From Candidatus Parcubacteria bacterium (lineage in GTDB: Bacteria; Patescibacteriota; Minisyncoccia; Phycocordibacterales; UBA6065), in contig JAIFWQ010000023.1 of assembly GCA_019661795.1 (NCBI GenBank), positions 1 to 5,999 on the forward strand: a DNA stretch of 5,999 nt, given 5' to 3'. The notes under the pieces were generated by a model. That model saw nothing but the letters and a program-made list of their open reading frames with translations, made no database searches and was not told where the DNA came from. The translations under genes and the position numbers were made by a program. This document shows, in pieces, positions 1 to 3,577 of this stretch. Numbering within the stretch: the first letter of the stretch is position 1; each line of letters begins with the position of its first letter.

Positions 1-1
1 T

Positions 2-70
2 TTCATAAAGCCGAACGCCGCGGCGAGAAAGAAGTCCCGCCTCTCGGCCATGATCAGAAAGATCAAATAA
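2..70 (+). CDS. rpsT: 30S ribosomal protein S20, C-terminal end (partial)
   Basis: Only the last 22 codons and the TAA stop (68-70) are in the window; the gene begins before base 1. The peptide reads FIKPNAAARKKSRL followed by SAMIRKIK. The core NAAARKKSRL is the hallmark of the S20 C-terminal helix (commonly KNxAARxKSRLxxxxN), which packs against 16S rRNA at the bottom of the small subunit. A strong intrinsic terminator follows the stop by 5 bases, so this is the end of a transcription unit. The final basic tail is short, as usual for S20. Identification rests on this motif alone, but the motif, its position at the protein end and the adjoining terminator agree well. Confidence 0.85.
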   Translation, partial: FIKPNAAARKKSRLSAMIRKIK

Positions 71-75
71 AAAGG

Positions 76-103
76 ACCGCCCCGATCGAAGGGGCGGTTT
101 TTT
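76..103 (+). terminator. Intrinsic terminator of rpsT
   Basis: The stem CCGCCCC (77-83) pairs with GGGGCGG (91-97) around a 7-base loop, with A76-T98 as an extra closing pair, followed directly by six T (98-103). It lies 5 bases after the S20 stop codon. Confidence 0.93.
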
Positions 104-139
104 GTGATTTGCCGGGCTTTATTGTAGTGTGTAGAGAAC

Positions 140-214
140 GCTCTTGTCGTTCAATGGATAGGACACATCCCTGCGAAGGATGAAATGCAGGTTCGATTCC
201 TGCCAAGGGCACCA
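140..214 (+). tRNA. tRNA-Arg, anticodon GCG, CCA encoded
   Basis: A full cloverleaf is present. The acceptor is GCTCTTG (140-146) with CAAGGGC (204-210). The D-stem GTTC/GGAC encloses an AATGGATA loop that carries the A20 used by ArgRS. The anticodon stem CATCC/GGATG holds the loop CTGCGAA with anticodon GCG (173-175). A 4-base variable loop and the T-arm GCAGG-TTCGATT-CCTGC follow. Discriminator A211 is followed by an encoded CCA (212-214). A TATTGT hexamer at 120-125 may be its -10. The anticodon begins with G rather than the usual A of bacterial CGN-reading tRNA-Arg. Its 3' end lies 12 bases from the 3' end of the convergent minus-strand gene. Confidence 0.96.
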
Positions 215-226
215 TAAAGGACGCGT

Positions 227-685
227 TTAGAATCCCATCTTCTCGAATATGGTCTGCATCAGGCCTTGTTCGAATGTCTCTTCTTTGAGGCGCGCCGCGA
301 GGAACGTCCGGAGATCGTCCGGATTCGCGCCCATGACGGGTATGGATACGAGAGGAACGAGCGCTTTCTTCGATTTCAGCACGAGGCGCGTGCCGTGATG
401 GTGCGCTTCGTCGACGCAGAACGCTTCGAGTGACGAGAACGGATAGAGCATTTTGCCGATCGTCACGCCTTTCTCGTTCATTTCGACCGATATCATGTTC
501 GGCTTTCGCGACGCGAACAGGGCGAGCGTGAACGAGCCGATGGCGATGACGATGCCGAAGAGCACGTCGCCGAATATGACGGCCGTGACGACGAGCGCCG
601 ACGCGATGATGCCGACGGTCCAGTACCAGTCCGGAGATTTCTCTTTGTGGATGTATTCCGGCGTACGCCACTTGAATTCCTTCAT
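227..685 (-). CDS. Small two-helix membrane protein of unknown function
   Basis: The protein has 152 residues. The start ATG (683-685) is chosen because an extended -10 box (TGC TATACT) lies only 7 bases upstream; a longer upstream reading of this frame runs antisense through tRNA-Ser and ruvX and is not credible. Residues 1-19 (MKEFKWRTPEYIHKEKSPDW) are soluble and charged. Two hydrophobic segments follow at about 20-39 and 41-58. The rest (about 62-152) is soluble, with alternating beta-like stretches (MISVEMNEKGVTIGKMLYPF, then LVLKSKKALVPLVSIPV) ending in an amphipathic helix. This layout, two helices then a compact cytosolic domain, resembles a short membrane protein family I recall as widespread in Parcubacteria, and loosely resembles bacterial PH-like domains. 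Function is unknown. Its stop lies 12 bases from the 3' end of the convergent tRNA-Arg, with no terminator visible between them. Confidence 0.85.
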   Translation of the reverse strand: MKEFKWRTPEYIHKEKSPDWYWTVGIIASALVVTAVIFGDVLFGIVIAIGSFTLALFASRKPNMISVEMNEKGVTIGKMLYPFSSLEAFCVDEAHHHGTRLVLKSKKALVPLVSIPVMGANPDDLRTFLAARLKEETFEQGLMQTIFEKMGF

Positions 686-692
686 AGGGGTA

Positions 693-701
693 AGTATAGC
701 A
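693..701 (-). promoter_or_regulatory. Extended -10 promoter for a leaderless mRNA
   Basis: On the minus strand the sequence reads TGC TATACT, then 7 bases, then the ATG at 685. Initiation 7-8 bases after the -10 would begin the transcript at or next to the start codon. No good -35 is seen 16-18 bases upstream; the TG dinucleotide probably compensates. Confidence 0.65.
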
Positions 702-746
702 CTCTGTCTTTGCCGTTTCCGGCCGTTTATTGTAAGTTGAAGGGAC

Positions 747-833
747 GGATGGGTGCCAGAGTGGTCTAATGGAACAGTCTTGAAAACTGTCGTCCCTTCA
801 CGGGGACCGTGAGTTCGAATCTCACCCCATCCG
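747..833 (+). tRNA. tRNA-Ser, anticodon UGA
   Basis: A class II tRNA with acceptor GGATGGG (747-753) and CCCATCC (826-832), discriminator G833 and no encoded CCA. The anticodon stem ACAGT/ACTGT encloses CTTGAAA with anticodon TGA (781-783). A long variable arm (GTCCC pairing with GGGAC, about 792-807) and the T-arm GTGAG-TTCGAAT-CTCAC follow. The long variable arm and G73 fit serine identity. No terminator follows; the ruvX start codon is only 8 bases downstream, so the two are probably on one transcript. A TATTGT at 728-733 may be the -10. Confidence 0.96.
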
Positions 834-841
834 CACAATAT

Positions 842-1228
842 ATGAGACTCCTCGGCATCGATTACGGAAAGAAAAAAGTAGGCATCGCCATATCCGACGA
901 CAAGGGGATGATGGCTTTTCCGAAAGCCGTCCTTTCGAACGATAATTTCCTCATGAGGGAGCTCAAGGATCTCGTAAAAGGCCACGGCATCGAGATCGTC
1001 GTCATCGGCGAATCGAAAGATTATCAGATGAAGGACAATCCCATCATGCGGGACGCGCGGCGGTTCGCCGATGAGCTCGGCAGGGAGGCGGGCGTCGTAG
1101 TGGTATATGAGCCGGAGCTCCTGACGTCGCATCAGGCGGCGCATTTTCAGGGGAAAACCGATATGATAGACGCGGCGGCGGCATCCATCATACTCCAGAG
1201 CTATATAGACAGGATGAAAGGAATATAA
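842..1228 (+). CDS. ruvX: RuvX/YqgF-family Holliday junction resolvase-like nuclease
   Basis: The protein has 128 residues, close to the usual 135-140 of YqgF. It has the RNase H-like fold signature: N-terminal RLLGIDYGKKKVGIAIS with catalytic D7, a strand IEIVVIGES (50-58), EPELLTS with E92 in the place of the E of the usual DERLTT motif, and DMIDAAAASIILQSY with D110. D7, E92 and D110 form the expected acidic triad. The family acts on branched DNA and in some bacteria in 16S rRNA processing. The start ATG (842) is the first in frame outside tRNA-Ser and directly precedes the first beta strand. There is no Shine-Dalgarno sequence. It lies 8 bases after tRNA-Ser and 5 bases before the next gene. 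The usual GxPLxxDG loop after the second strand is replaced by ESKDYQMKDNPIM, a form I associate with candidate-phyla bacteria. Confidence 0.9.
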   Translation: MRLLGIDYGKKKVGIAISDDKGMMAFPKAVLSNDNFLMRELKDLVKGHGIEIVVIGESKDYQMKDNPIMRDARRFADELGREAGVVVVYEPELLTSHQAAHFQGKTDMIDAAAASIILQSYIDRMKGI

Positions 1229-1233
1229 AAAAC

Positions 1234-1635
1234 ATGATCTCATACGACGATTTCGCGAAGGTAGAGATAAAGGCGGGGAAGATACTTTCCGCCGAAAAGA
1301 TCCCCGATACGGACAAGCTCCTGAAGCTATCCGTCGATTTCGGGCCGATCACGGAACCGGTCGCCACGATCCTCGTCGAAGGCGCCCCTGTAGCCGAAGT
1401 GAACATGACGGAGATGAAGCGCGACGTCCGCCAGATCGTTTCCGGCATATCGATGTATTTTCCCGATCCGCAGGCCCTGGTCGGCAGGAAATGCATGTTC
1501 GTGACCAATCTCGAGCCGCGGAAGATAAAAGGCTATGAATCGAACGGCATGCTTTTCGCCCTTTCGACCGCGGACGGGAAGTTCTCCCTTCTCGAGCCGA
1601 ATGCGGACATGCCGGAAGGCACGAAAGCCAAATAA
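1234..1635 (+). CDS. Standalone tRNA-binding-domain protein (MetRS C-terminal/beta-subunit type)
   Basis: The protein has 133 residues and is a single OB-fold tRNA-binding domain. The N-terminal strand is FAKVEIKAGKILSAEKIPDTDKLLKLSVDFG (7-37). RQIVSGISMYF (66-76) and LVGRKCMFVTNLEPRKIKG with SNGMLFALS (82-111) are the signature of the MetRS C-terminal dimerisation and tRNA-binding domain, also found in CsaA and Arc1p. It probably binds tRNA for methionyl-tRNA synthetase or acts as a free tRNA chaperone; no catalytic domain is encoded here. Between DFG and RQIVSGI lies an insert of about 26 residues (38-63, PITEPVATILVEGAPVAEVN onward) that the compact family members lack. The start ATG follows the ruvX stop by 5 bases; a weak AAAGGAA lies 10 bases upstream. 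The stop overlaps nothing and is 1 base before the DedA start, so the three genes look cotranscribed. Confidence 0.88.
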   Translation: MISYDDFAKVEIKAGKILSAEKIPDTDKLLKLSVDFGPITEPVATILVEGAPVAEVNMTEMKRDVRQIVSGISMYFPDPQALVGRKCMFVTNLEPRKIKGYESNGMLFALSTADGKFSLLEPNADMPEGTKAK

Positions 1636-1636
1636 C

Positions 1637-2260
1637 ATGCTCGCGATCCTCGAACCCCAGCATATAATCCAGGCGCTCGGCCTTATCGGCGTCATCGGCA
1701 TCATATTCGCCGAATCGGGCCTTTTCTTCGGATTCTTCCTGCCGGGCGATTCGCTCCTCTTCACCGCCGGGCTTTTCGCGTCGCAGGGATATATGAACGT
1801 CGCGTGGCTCGTCATCGGCTGCGCTCTCGCGGCTATCATCGGCGACAATGTCGGCTATGCGTTCGGCAAAAGGATGGGGCCGGCGCTCTTTTCCCGCGAA
1901 GATTCTTTCTTTTTCCATAAAAAGCACATAAAAAGGGCGAGCGATTTCTATGAAAAATACGGAGCGAAGACGATCGTGCTCGCGCGCTTCGTGCCGATCG
2001 TGCGCACGTTCGCGCCCATCGTCGCAGGCGTCGGCAGCATGAGATACAGGACGTTTTTCTTTTTCAATATATTCGGCGGCCTTTTATGGACGCTCCTTCT
2101 GACGTCCCTCGGCTATTTCCTCGGCAAGGCGTTTCCCGGCATCGAAGACTATCTTCACGTCGTCATCATCGCGATCATCGTCGTATCCCTGATCCCGATC
2201 GCAGTCGAATGGATCAAGGCGAAGAGGGCGCCTCGGGATCCCGGCGCTCCGGCGGCATAG
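1637..2260 (+). CDS. DedA-family (VTT/SNARE-associated) membrane protein
   Basis: The protein has 207 residues, typical of DedA proteins (about 200-220). It has the family motifs in order: FAESGLFFGFFLPGDSLLFTAG (24-45), GDNVGYAFGKRMG (69-81), YEKYGAKTIVLARFVPIVRTFAPIVAG (105-131), and C-terminal helices (about 141-163 and 173-195). E26, D38, R117 and R123 have exactly the spacing of the residues reported to be essential in E. coli YqjA (E39, D51, R130, R136). DedA proteins sit in the inner membrane; members have been linked to undecaprenyl-phosphate or phospholipid flipping and proton-dependent homeostasis, and which applies here is unknown. The start ATG is 1 base after the preceding stop, implying translational coupling. 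Upstream in-frame codons lie inside the preceding gene and were rejected. The tail KAKRAPRDPGAPAA is polar and probably cytosolic. Confidence 0.92.
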   Translation: MLAILEPQHIIQALGLIGVIGIIFAESGLFFGFFLPGDSLLFTAGLFASQGYMNVAWLVIGCALAAIIGDNVGYAFGKRMGPALFSREDSFFFHKKHIKRASDFYEKYGAKTIVLARFVPIVRTFAPIVAGVGSMRYRTFFFFNIFGGLLWTLLLTSLGYFLGKAFPGIEDYLHVVIIAIIVVSLIPIAVEWIKAKRAPRDPGAPAA

Positions 2261-2279
2261 GCCGCGCGATCTTTTCGAG

Positions 2280-2351
2280 TGCTCCCGCGTGGAATCGAAC
2301 CACGATCTCAAGCTCCGGAGGCCTGTGTCCTATCCGTTGGACTACGGGAGC
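2280..2351 (-). tRNA. tRNA-Arg, anticodon CCG
   Basis: Read on the minus strand the acceptor is GCTCCCG/CGGGAGC with discriminator A and no encoded CCA. The D-stem is GTCC/GGAC with loop AACGGATA (A20 present). The anticodon stem CAGGC/GCTTG (one G-U) has loop CTCCGGA, anticodon CCG. A 4-base variable loop and the T-arm CGTGG-TTCGATT-CCACG complete it. Total 72 bases. Its 5' end is 24 bases from the 5' end of the divergent tRNA-Arg(UCU); its 3' end points into the end of the DedA gene with no clear terminator. Confidence 0.96.
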
Positions 2352-2375
2352 GGCTCCTGCTATTCTCACCTTAAA
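2352..2375. promoter_or_regulatory. Divergent tRNA-Arg promoter gap
   Basis: This 24-base gap must start transcription both ways, so at least one promoter element must lie inside each tRNA gene. On the plus strand an extended -10 TGC TATTCT (2358-2366) has TTGGAC 18 bases upstream inside the minus tRNA. On the minus strand GAGAAT (2362-2367) has TTGAAC 17 bases upstream (plus-strand 2385-2390), inside the D-arm of the plus tRNA. The -10 candidates overlap. Matches are partial, so exact boxes are tentative. Confidence 0.4.
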
Positions 2376-2448
2376 CCCCTCGTAGTTCAATGGATCAGAA
2401 CACCGGACTTCTAAGCCGGTTATGTTGGTTCGATTCCAGCCGGGGGGA
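2376..2448 (+). tRNA. tRNA-Arg, anticodon UCU
   Basis: The acceptor is CCCCTCG (2376-2382) with CGGGGGG (2441-2447, one G-U), discriminator A2448 and no encoded CCA. The D-stem is GTTC/GAAC. The anticodon arm is CCGGA-CTTCTAA-GCCGG with anticodon TCT (2410-2412); the pair next to the loop is A2407 with G2415, a mismatch. The T-arm is GTTGG-TTCGATT-CCAGC. It reads AGA and probably AGG. A perfect 15-bp hairpin terminator begins 11 bases downstream. Confidence 0.94.
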
Positions 2449-2458
2449 CGAGCAAGCG

Positions 2459-2495
2459 AAAAGCCGGAATGAGATTCATTCTCATTCCGGCTTTT
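2459..2495. terminator. Bidirectional-looking terminator after tRNA-Arg(UCU)
   Basis: AAAAGCCGGAATGAG (2459-2473) pairs perfectly with CTCATTCCGGCTTTT (2481-2495), 15 bp plus A2474-T2480. The T run is the end of the stem itself, and the A run gives the same on the other strand. It ends the tRNA transcript and insulates the next unit. Confidence 0.85.
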
Positions 2496-2507
2496 CCGAG
2501 TGAGGAC

Positions 2508-2531
2508 GCCCTATTATGCCGCATACAGGGC
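2508..2531. repeat. Imperfect dyad upstream of the next promoter (possible operator)
   Basis: GCCCT (2508-2512) and TATGC (2515-2519) mirror GCATA (2521-2525) and AGGGC (2527-2531) around C2520, with a small asymmetric gap. It ends 7 bases before the -35 at 2539, a typical place for a regulator site. No regulator gene is identified nearby. Confidence 0.45.
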
Positions 2532-2538
2532 AGGTAAC

Positions 2539-2567
2539 TTGACAATATAGGTTATATATGATATCAT
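2539..2567 (+). promoter_or_regulatory. Near-consensus sigma-70 promoter of the unrecognised gene
   Basis: TTGACA (2539-2544, perfect -35), 17-base spacer, TATCAT (2562-2567, 5 of 6 to TATAAT). The spacer is AT-rich. The predicted start near 2574 gives a leader of about 86 bases, unlike the leaderless arrangement elsewhere in the window. Confidence 0.85.
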
Positions 2568-2583
2568 GGTGCACAGAGTATTC

Positions 2584-2636
2584 TTTTGACTTGGCTTAGA
2601 GCCTTTAAACACTGAAGGTTGCAAGCCACGTCAAAA
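2584..2636 (+). promoter_or_regulatory. Structured 5' leader hairpin
   Basis: TTTTGACTTGGCTT (2584-2597) pairs with AAGCCACGTCAAAA (2623-2636): 13 pairs and one T-C mismatch (2591/2629). After a 2x2 internal loop, AGCCTT (2600-2605) pairs with AAGGTT (2615-2620, one G-U) under a 9-base loop. It lies entirely in the predicted leader and ends 23 bases before the start codon. No T run follows, so it is not a terminator. It matches no riboswitch class I recognise. Confidence 0.6.
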
Positions 2637-2659
2637 TCAATAATCAGATCTTTCTAAAG

Positions 2660-3142
2660 ATGAAAAATATCGTAACGTCAGTATTGAATGTGCTTCGCCG
2701 GCGCCAAATGGCGAAACGCATTCCAGTCGAGGTCTATCGGCTGCTCGCTACCCTGCGATCGAAATATGAAGGTCTCGTCCTTGATAAGAGTGAGACAGTC
2801 ACCCCGAACGAGAAACTCGACCTTCTGATCGACCAAATTAACAACGATTTGGATCTACGTAGACTGGGAAAAATACGCTACATCGGAAGCATCGAGGATT
2901 TCGAGCCTAGCGAGAAGTGTGGTGCGGGCGGATATGGCACGAATCTGTGTCTGGGTCCAAGAGGGCTCACGATCTACACATGGAACGACAACAGGGGAAG
3001 CTATGTTGAAGTCCCCGCGACATCAGCCAGCTTAATTGCTCTGAAGAAGCGGTTCACGGCGGAAATGCTCAAGGAAGCCATCCTCGACTACGTTGCCAAG
3101 GAAAACTACATCAAGAGAGCGCTTGACTTCCGAATGTTCTAA
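2660..3142 (+). CDS. Unrecognised soluble protein, 160 residues
   Basis: I do not recognise this protein. It has a basic N-terminus (MKNIVTSVLNVLRRRQMAKR), then a predicted helical part (about 22-75, including LDLLIDQINNDLDLRRL), a Gly-rich stretch EKCGAGGYGTNLCLGPRG with two cysteines (about 85-102), a beta-like LTIYTWNDNRGSYVEV, and a C-terminal helix rich in K and E (about 123-155). There is no signal peptide or membrane segment; residues 1-13 are weakly amphipathic. The start ATG 2660 is the first after the leader hairpin; M17 (2708) is a possible alternative. No Shine-Dalgarno sequence is seen. It stands alone between two terminators with its own promoter, dyad and long leader, and its codons are more mixed than in the DedA or L19 genes. 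That isolation suggests an accessory, possibly acquired, regulated gene. Confidence 0.75.
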   Translation: MKNIVTSVLNVLRRRQMAKRIPVEVYRLLATLRSKYEGLVLDKSETVTPNEKLDLLIDQINNDLDLRRLGKIRYIGSIEDFEPSEKCGAGGYGTNLCLGPRGLTIYTWNDNRGSYVEVPATSASLIALKKRFTAEMLKEAILDYVAKENYIKRALDFRMF

Positions 3143-3159
3143 ACTGCTTTACGCTCTTC

Positions 3160-3191
3160 AAGGACCTGAGTTCAACTCAGGTCCTTTTTTT
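3160..3191 (+). terminator. Intrinsic terminator of the unrecognised gene
   Basis: AAGGACCTGAGT (3160-3171) pairs with ACTCAGGTCCTT (3175-3186) around a 3-base TCA loop, giving 12 perfect pairs followed by a T run to 3191. It begins 17 bases after the stop codon. The opposite strand has no T run, so it is not a clear terminator for tRNA-Val. Confidence 0.92.
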
Positions 3192-3206
3192 CTTTCCTTC
3201 CAAATT

Positions 3207-3282
3207 TGGTGCGCCCTGAGGGACTTGAACCCCCGACCTTCTCAGTGTAAATGAGCTGCTCTACCAACTGAGCTAAGGGCGC
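3207..3282 (-). tRNA. tRNA-Val, anticodon UAC, CCA encoded
   Basis: On the minus strand the acceptor is GCGCCCT/AGGGCGC with A73 and an encoded CCA (plus-strand 3207-3209). The D-arm is GCTC-AGTTGGTA-GAGC. The anticodon arm is GCTCA-TTTACAC-TGAGA with anticodon TAC; the first pair (27-43) is a G-A mismatch. A standard AGGTC variable loop and the T-arm GGGGG-TTCAAGT-CCCTC (one G-U) follow. It has its own promoter upstream. Confidence 0.95.
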
Positions 3283-3292
3283 ATGCACGACA

Positions 3293-3321
3293 ACGATAGC
3301 CGATTTCCGCTTAAAATTCAA
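3293..3321 (-). promoter_or_regulatory. Promoter of tRNA-Val
   Basis: On the minus strand TTGAAT (plus 3316-3321), a 17-base spacer, then TATCGT (plus 3293-3298). The predicted start falls a few bases before the tRNA 5' end at 3282. Each hexamer matches consensus at 4 of 6. Confidence 0.55.
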
Positions 3322-3331
3322 ATCGCCGCGC

Positions 3332-3359
3332 TTGACCTTCATCCGCCTTTCGCTAAAAT
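3332..3359 (+). promoter_or_regulatory. Promoter of a short noncoding RNA
   Basis: TTGACC (3332-3337, 5 of 6), a 16-base spacer, TAAAAT (3354-3359, 5 of 6). The predicted start, about 7 bases on, is near 3366, which is exactly where the segment complementary to 3519-3540 begins. No protein gene follows before the terminator at 3386-3418. Confidence 0.6.
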
Positions 3360-3365
3360 ATGCTC

Positions 3366-3418
3366 GTGGCAACGCTGGGGTCCCGAAGCCGCCTTTACAG
3401 AAGGCGGCTTTTCGTTTT
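3366..3418 (+). ncRNA. Candidate short RNA (about 50 nt) ending in an intrinsic terminator
   Basis: A promoter, about 20 bases of unique sequence (GTGGCAACGCTG then GGGTCCCGAA), then a terminator hairpin. The only ORF starting here, ATG 3360, runs 20 codons through the terminator and is not credible as a gene. Bases 3366-3377 are perfectly complementary to 3529-3540, and with G-U pairs and one mismatch the complementarity extends to 3387/3519. This could be a small RNA acting on the adjacent tRNA-like RNA, or the 5' strand of one larger folded RNA if the terminator is read through. It is called from sequence layout only. Confidence 0.4.
3386..3418 (+). terminator. Intrinsic terminator
   Basis: AAGCCGCCTT (3386-3395) pairs with AAGGCGGCTT (3401-3410) around TACAG, followed by TTTTCGTTTT (3409-3418). 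No plus-strand protein gene lies upstream; it would end the short RNA started near 3366. Confidence 0.75.
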
Positions 3419-3478
3419 GAAAAATATCTTTCATATCTTCTTCACCGGAAATTTATCTCGGTAGTTTATGCTGTCCTC

Positions 3479-3511
3479 GGTGCGGATTGGCAGGCCCGCA
3501 CCCCGGGCCTG
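3479..3511 (+). other. Two overlapping, mutually exclusive GC-rich hairpins
   Basis: Hairpin 1: GGTGCGG (3479-3485) with CCGCACC (3496-3502), 7 perfect pairs. Hairpin 2: CAGGCCCG (3491-3498) with CGGGCCTG (3504-3511), 8 perfect pairs. They share 3496-3498 and cannot coexist. The right arm of hairpin 2 is also the 5' acceptor strand of the tRNA-like element. A TATGCT at 3467-3472 could be a -10 starting RNA at about 3479. The 60 bases before this (about 3419-3478) are AT-rich and show no gene. Confidence 0.5.
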
Positions 3512-3573
3512 TTGATGGTTCAGGGCTTCAGCGTTGCCACCTGATGCCGCGGGTTCGATTCCCGTCAGGTCCA
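3505..3573 (+). ncRNA. tRNA-like element with alanine-type acceptor and no D-stem
   Basis: GGGCCTG (3505-3511) pairs with CAGGTCC (3566-3572), including G3-U70, followed by A73 (3573): the AlaRS identity set shared by tRNA-Ala and tmRNA. A canonical T-arm GCGGG-TTCGATT-CCCGT (3549-3565) abuts the acceptor. Between them there is no D-stem. A single-stranded stretch TTGATGGTTCAG carries a GG that could dock with the T-loop, and an 8-position helix GGCTTCAG/CTGATGCC (3524-3531, 3541-3548; one T-T mismatch) caps a 9-base loop containing TGCC. No CCA is encoded. The stretch TGGTTC-AGGG resembles the tmRNA D-loop TGGxTTCGACAGGG minus three bases. It may be a minimal tmRNA-like domain, a D-armless tRNA-Ala(UGC), or a decayed tRNA. 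The 69-base length is below normal. Confidence 0.45.
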
Positions 3574-3577
3574 TGGA

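Noticed and set aside
227..1243. 338-codon minus-strand reading frame
   Set aside because: Only its last 152 codons form the real gene; the upstream part is antisense to tRNA-Ser and ruvX.
1327..1927. Long minus-strand ORFs opposite the tRNA-binding protein and DedA genes
   Set aside because: They are Arg/Asp/Glu-rich shadows of GC-rich plus-strand genes that carry clear family motifs.
2449..3206. Integrated mobile element at tRNA-Arg(UCU)
   Set aside because: No integrase, no duplicated tRNA 3' end and no terminal repeats were found around the unrecognised gene.
3366..3418. T-box or other tRNA-sensing leader
   Set aside because: GTGGCAACGC loosely resembles a T-box, but there is no specifier stem upstream and no regulated gene directly downstream.
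3366..3540. 6S RNA
   Set aside because: The ends pair and the length (175) fits, but the interior has separate GC-rich hairpins and an AT-rich single-stranded stretch rather than one long rod with a central bubble.
3332..3544. 70-codon plus-strand ORF across the RNA locus
   Set aside because: It runs through a promoter, a terminator hairpin and the tRNA-like element, has no recognisable domain, and its stop lies in the middle of the central helix; the RNA features explain the region better.
3283..3573. Full-length tmRNA (ssrA) ending at the T-arm
   Set aside because: No 5' acceptor strand able to pair with CAGGTCC exists upstream between tRNA-Val and 3366, no tag ORF ending in an ALAA-like peptide and stop is present, and a terminator interrupts; only the 69-base tRNA-like domain fits.
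3484..3573. tRNA-Sec or another class II tRNA starting at GGATTGG
   Set aside because: GGATTGG pairs poorly with CAGGTCC (two G-U and a mismatch) and no anticodon stem can be closed around the TTCA at 3527.
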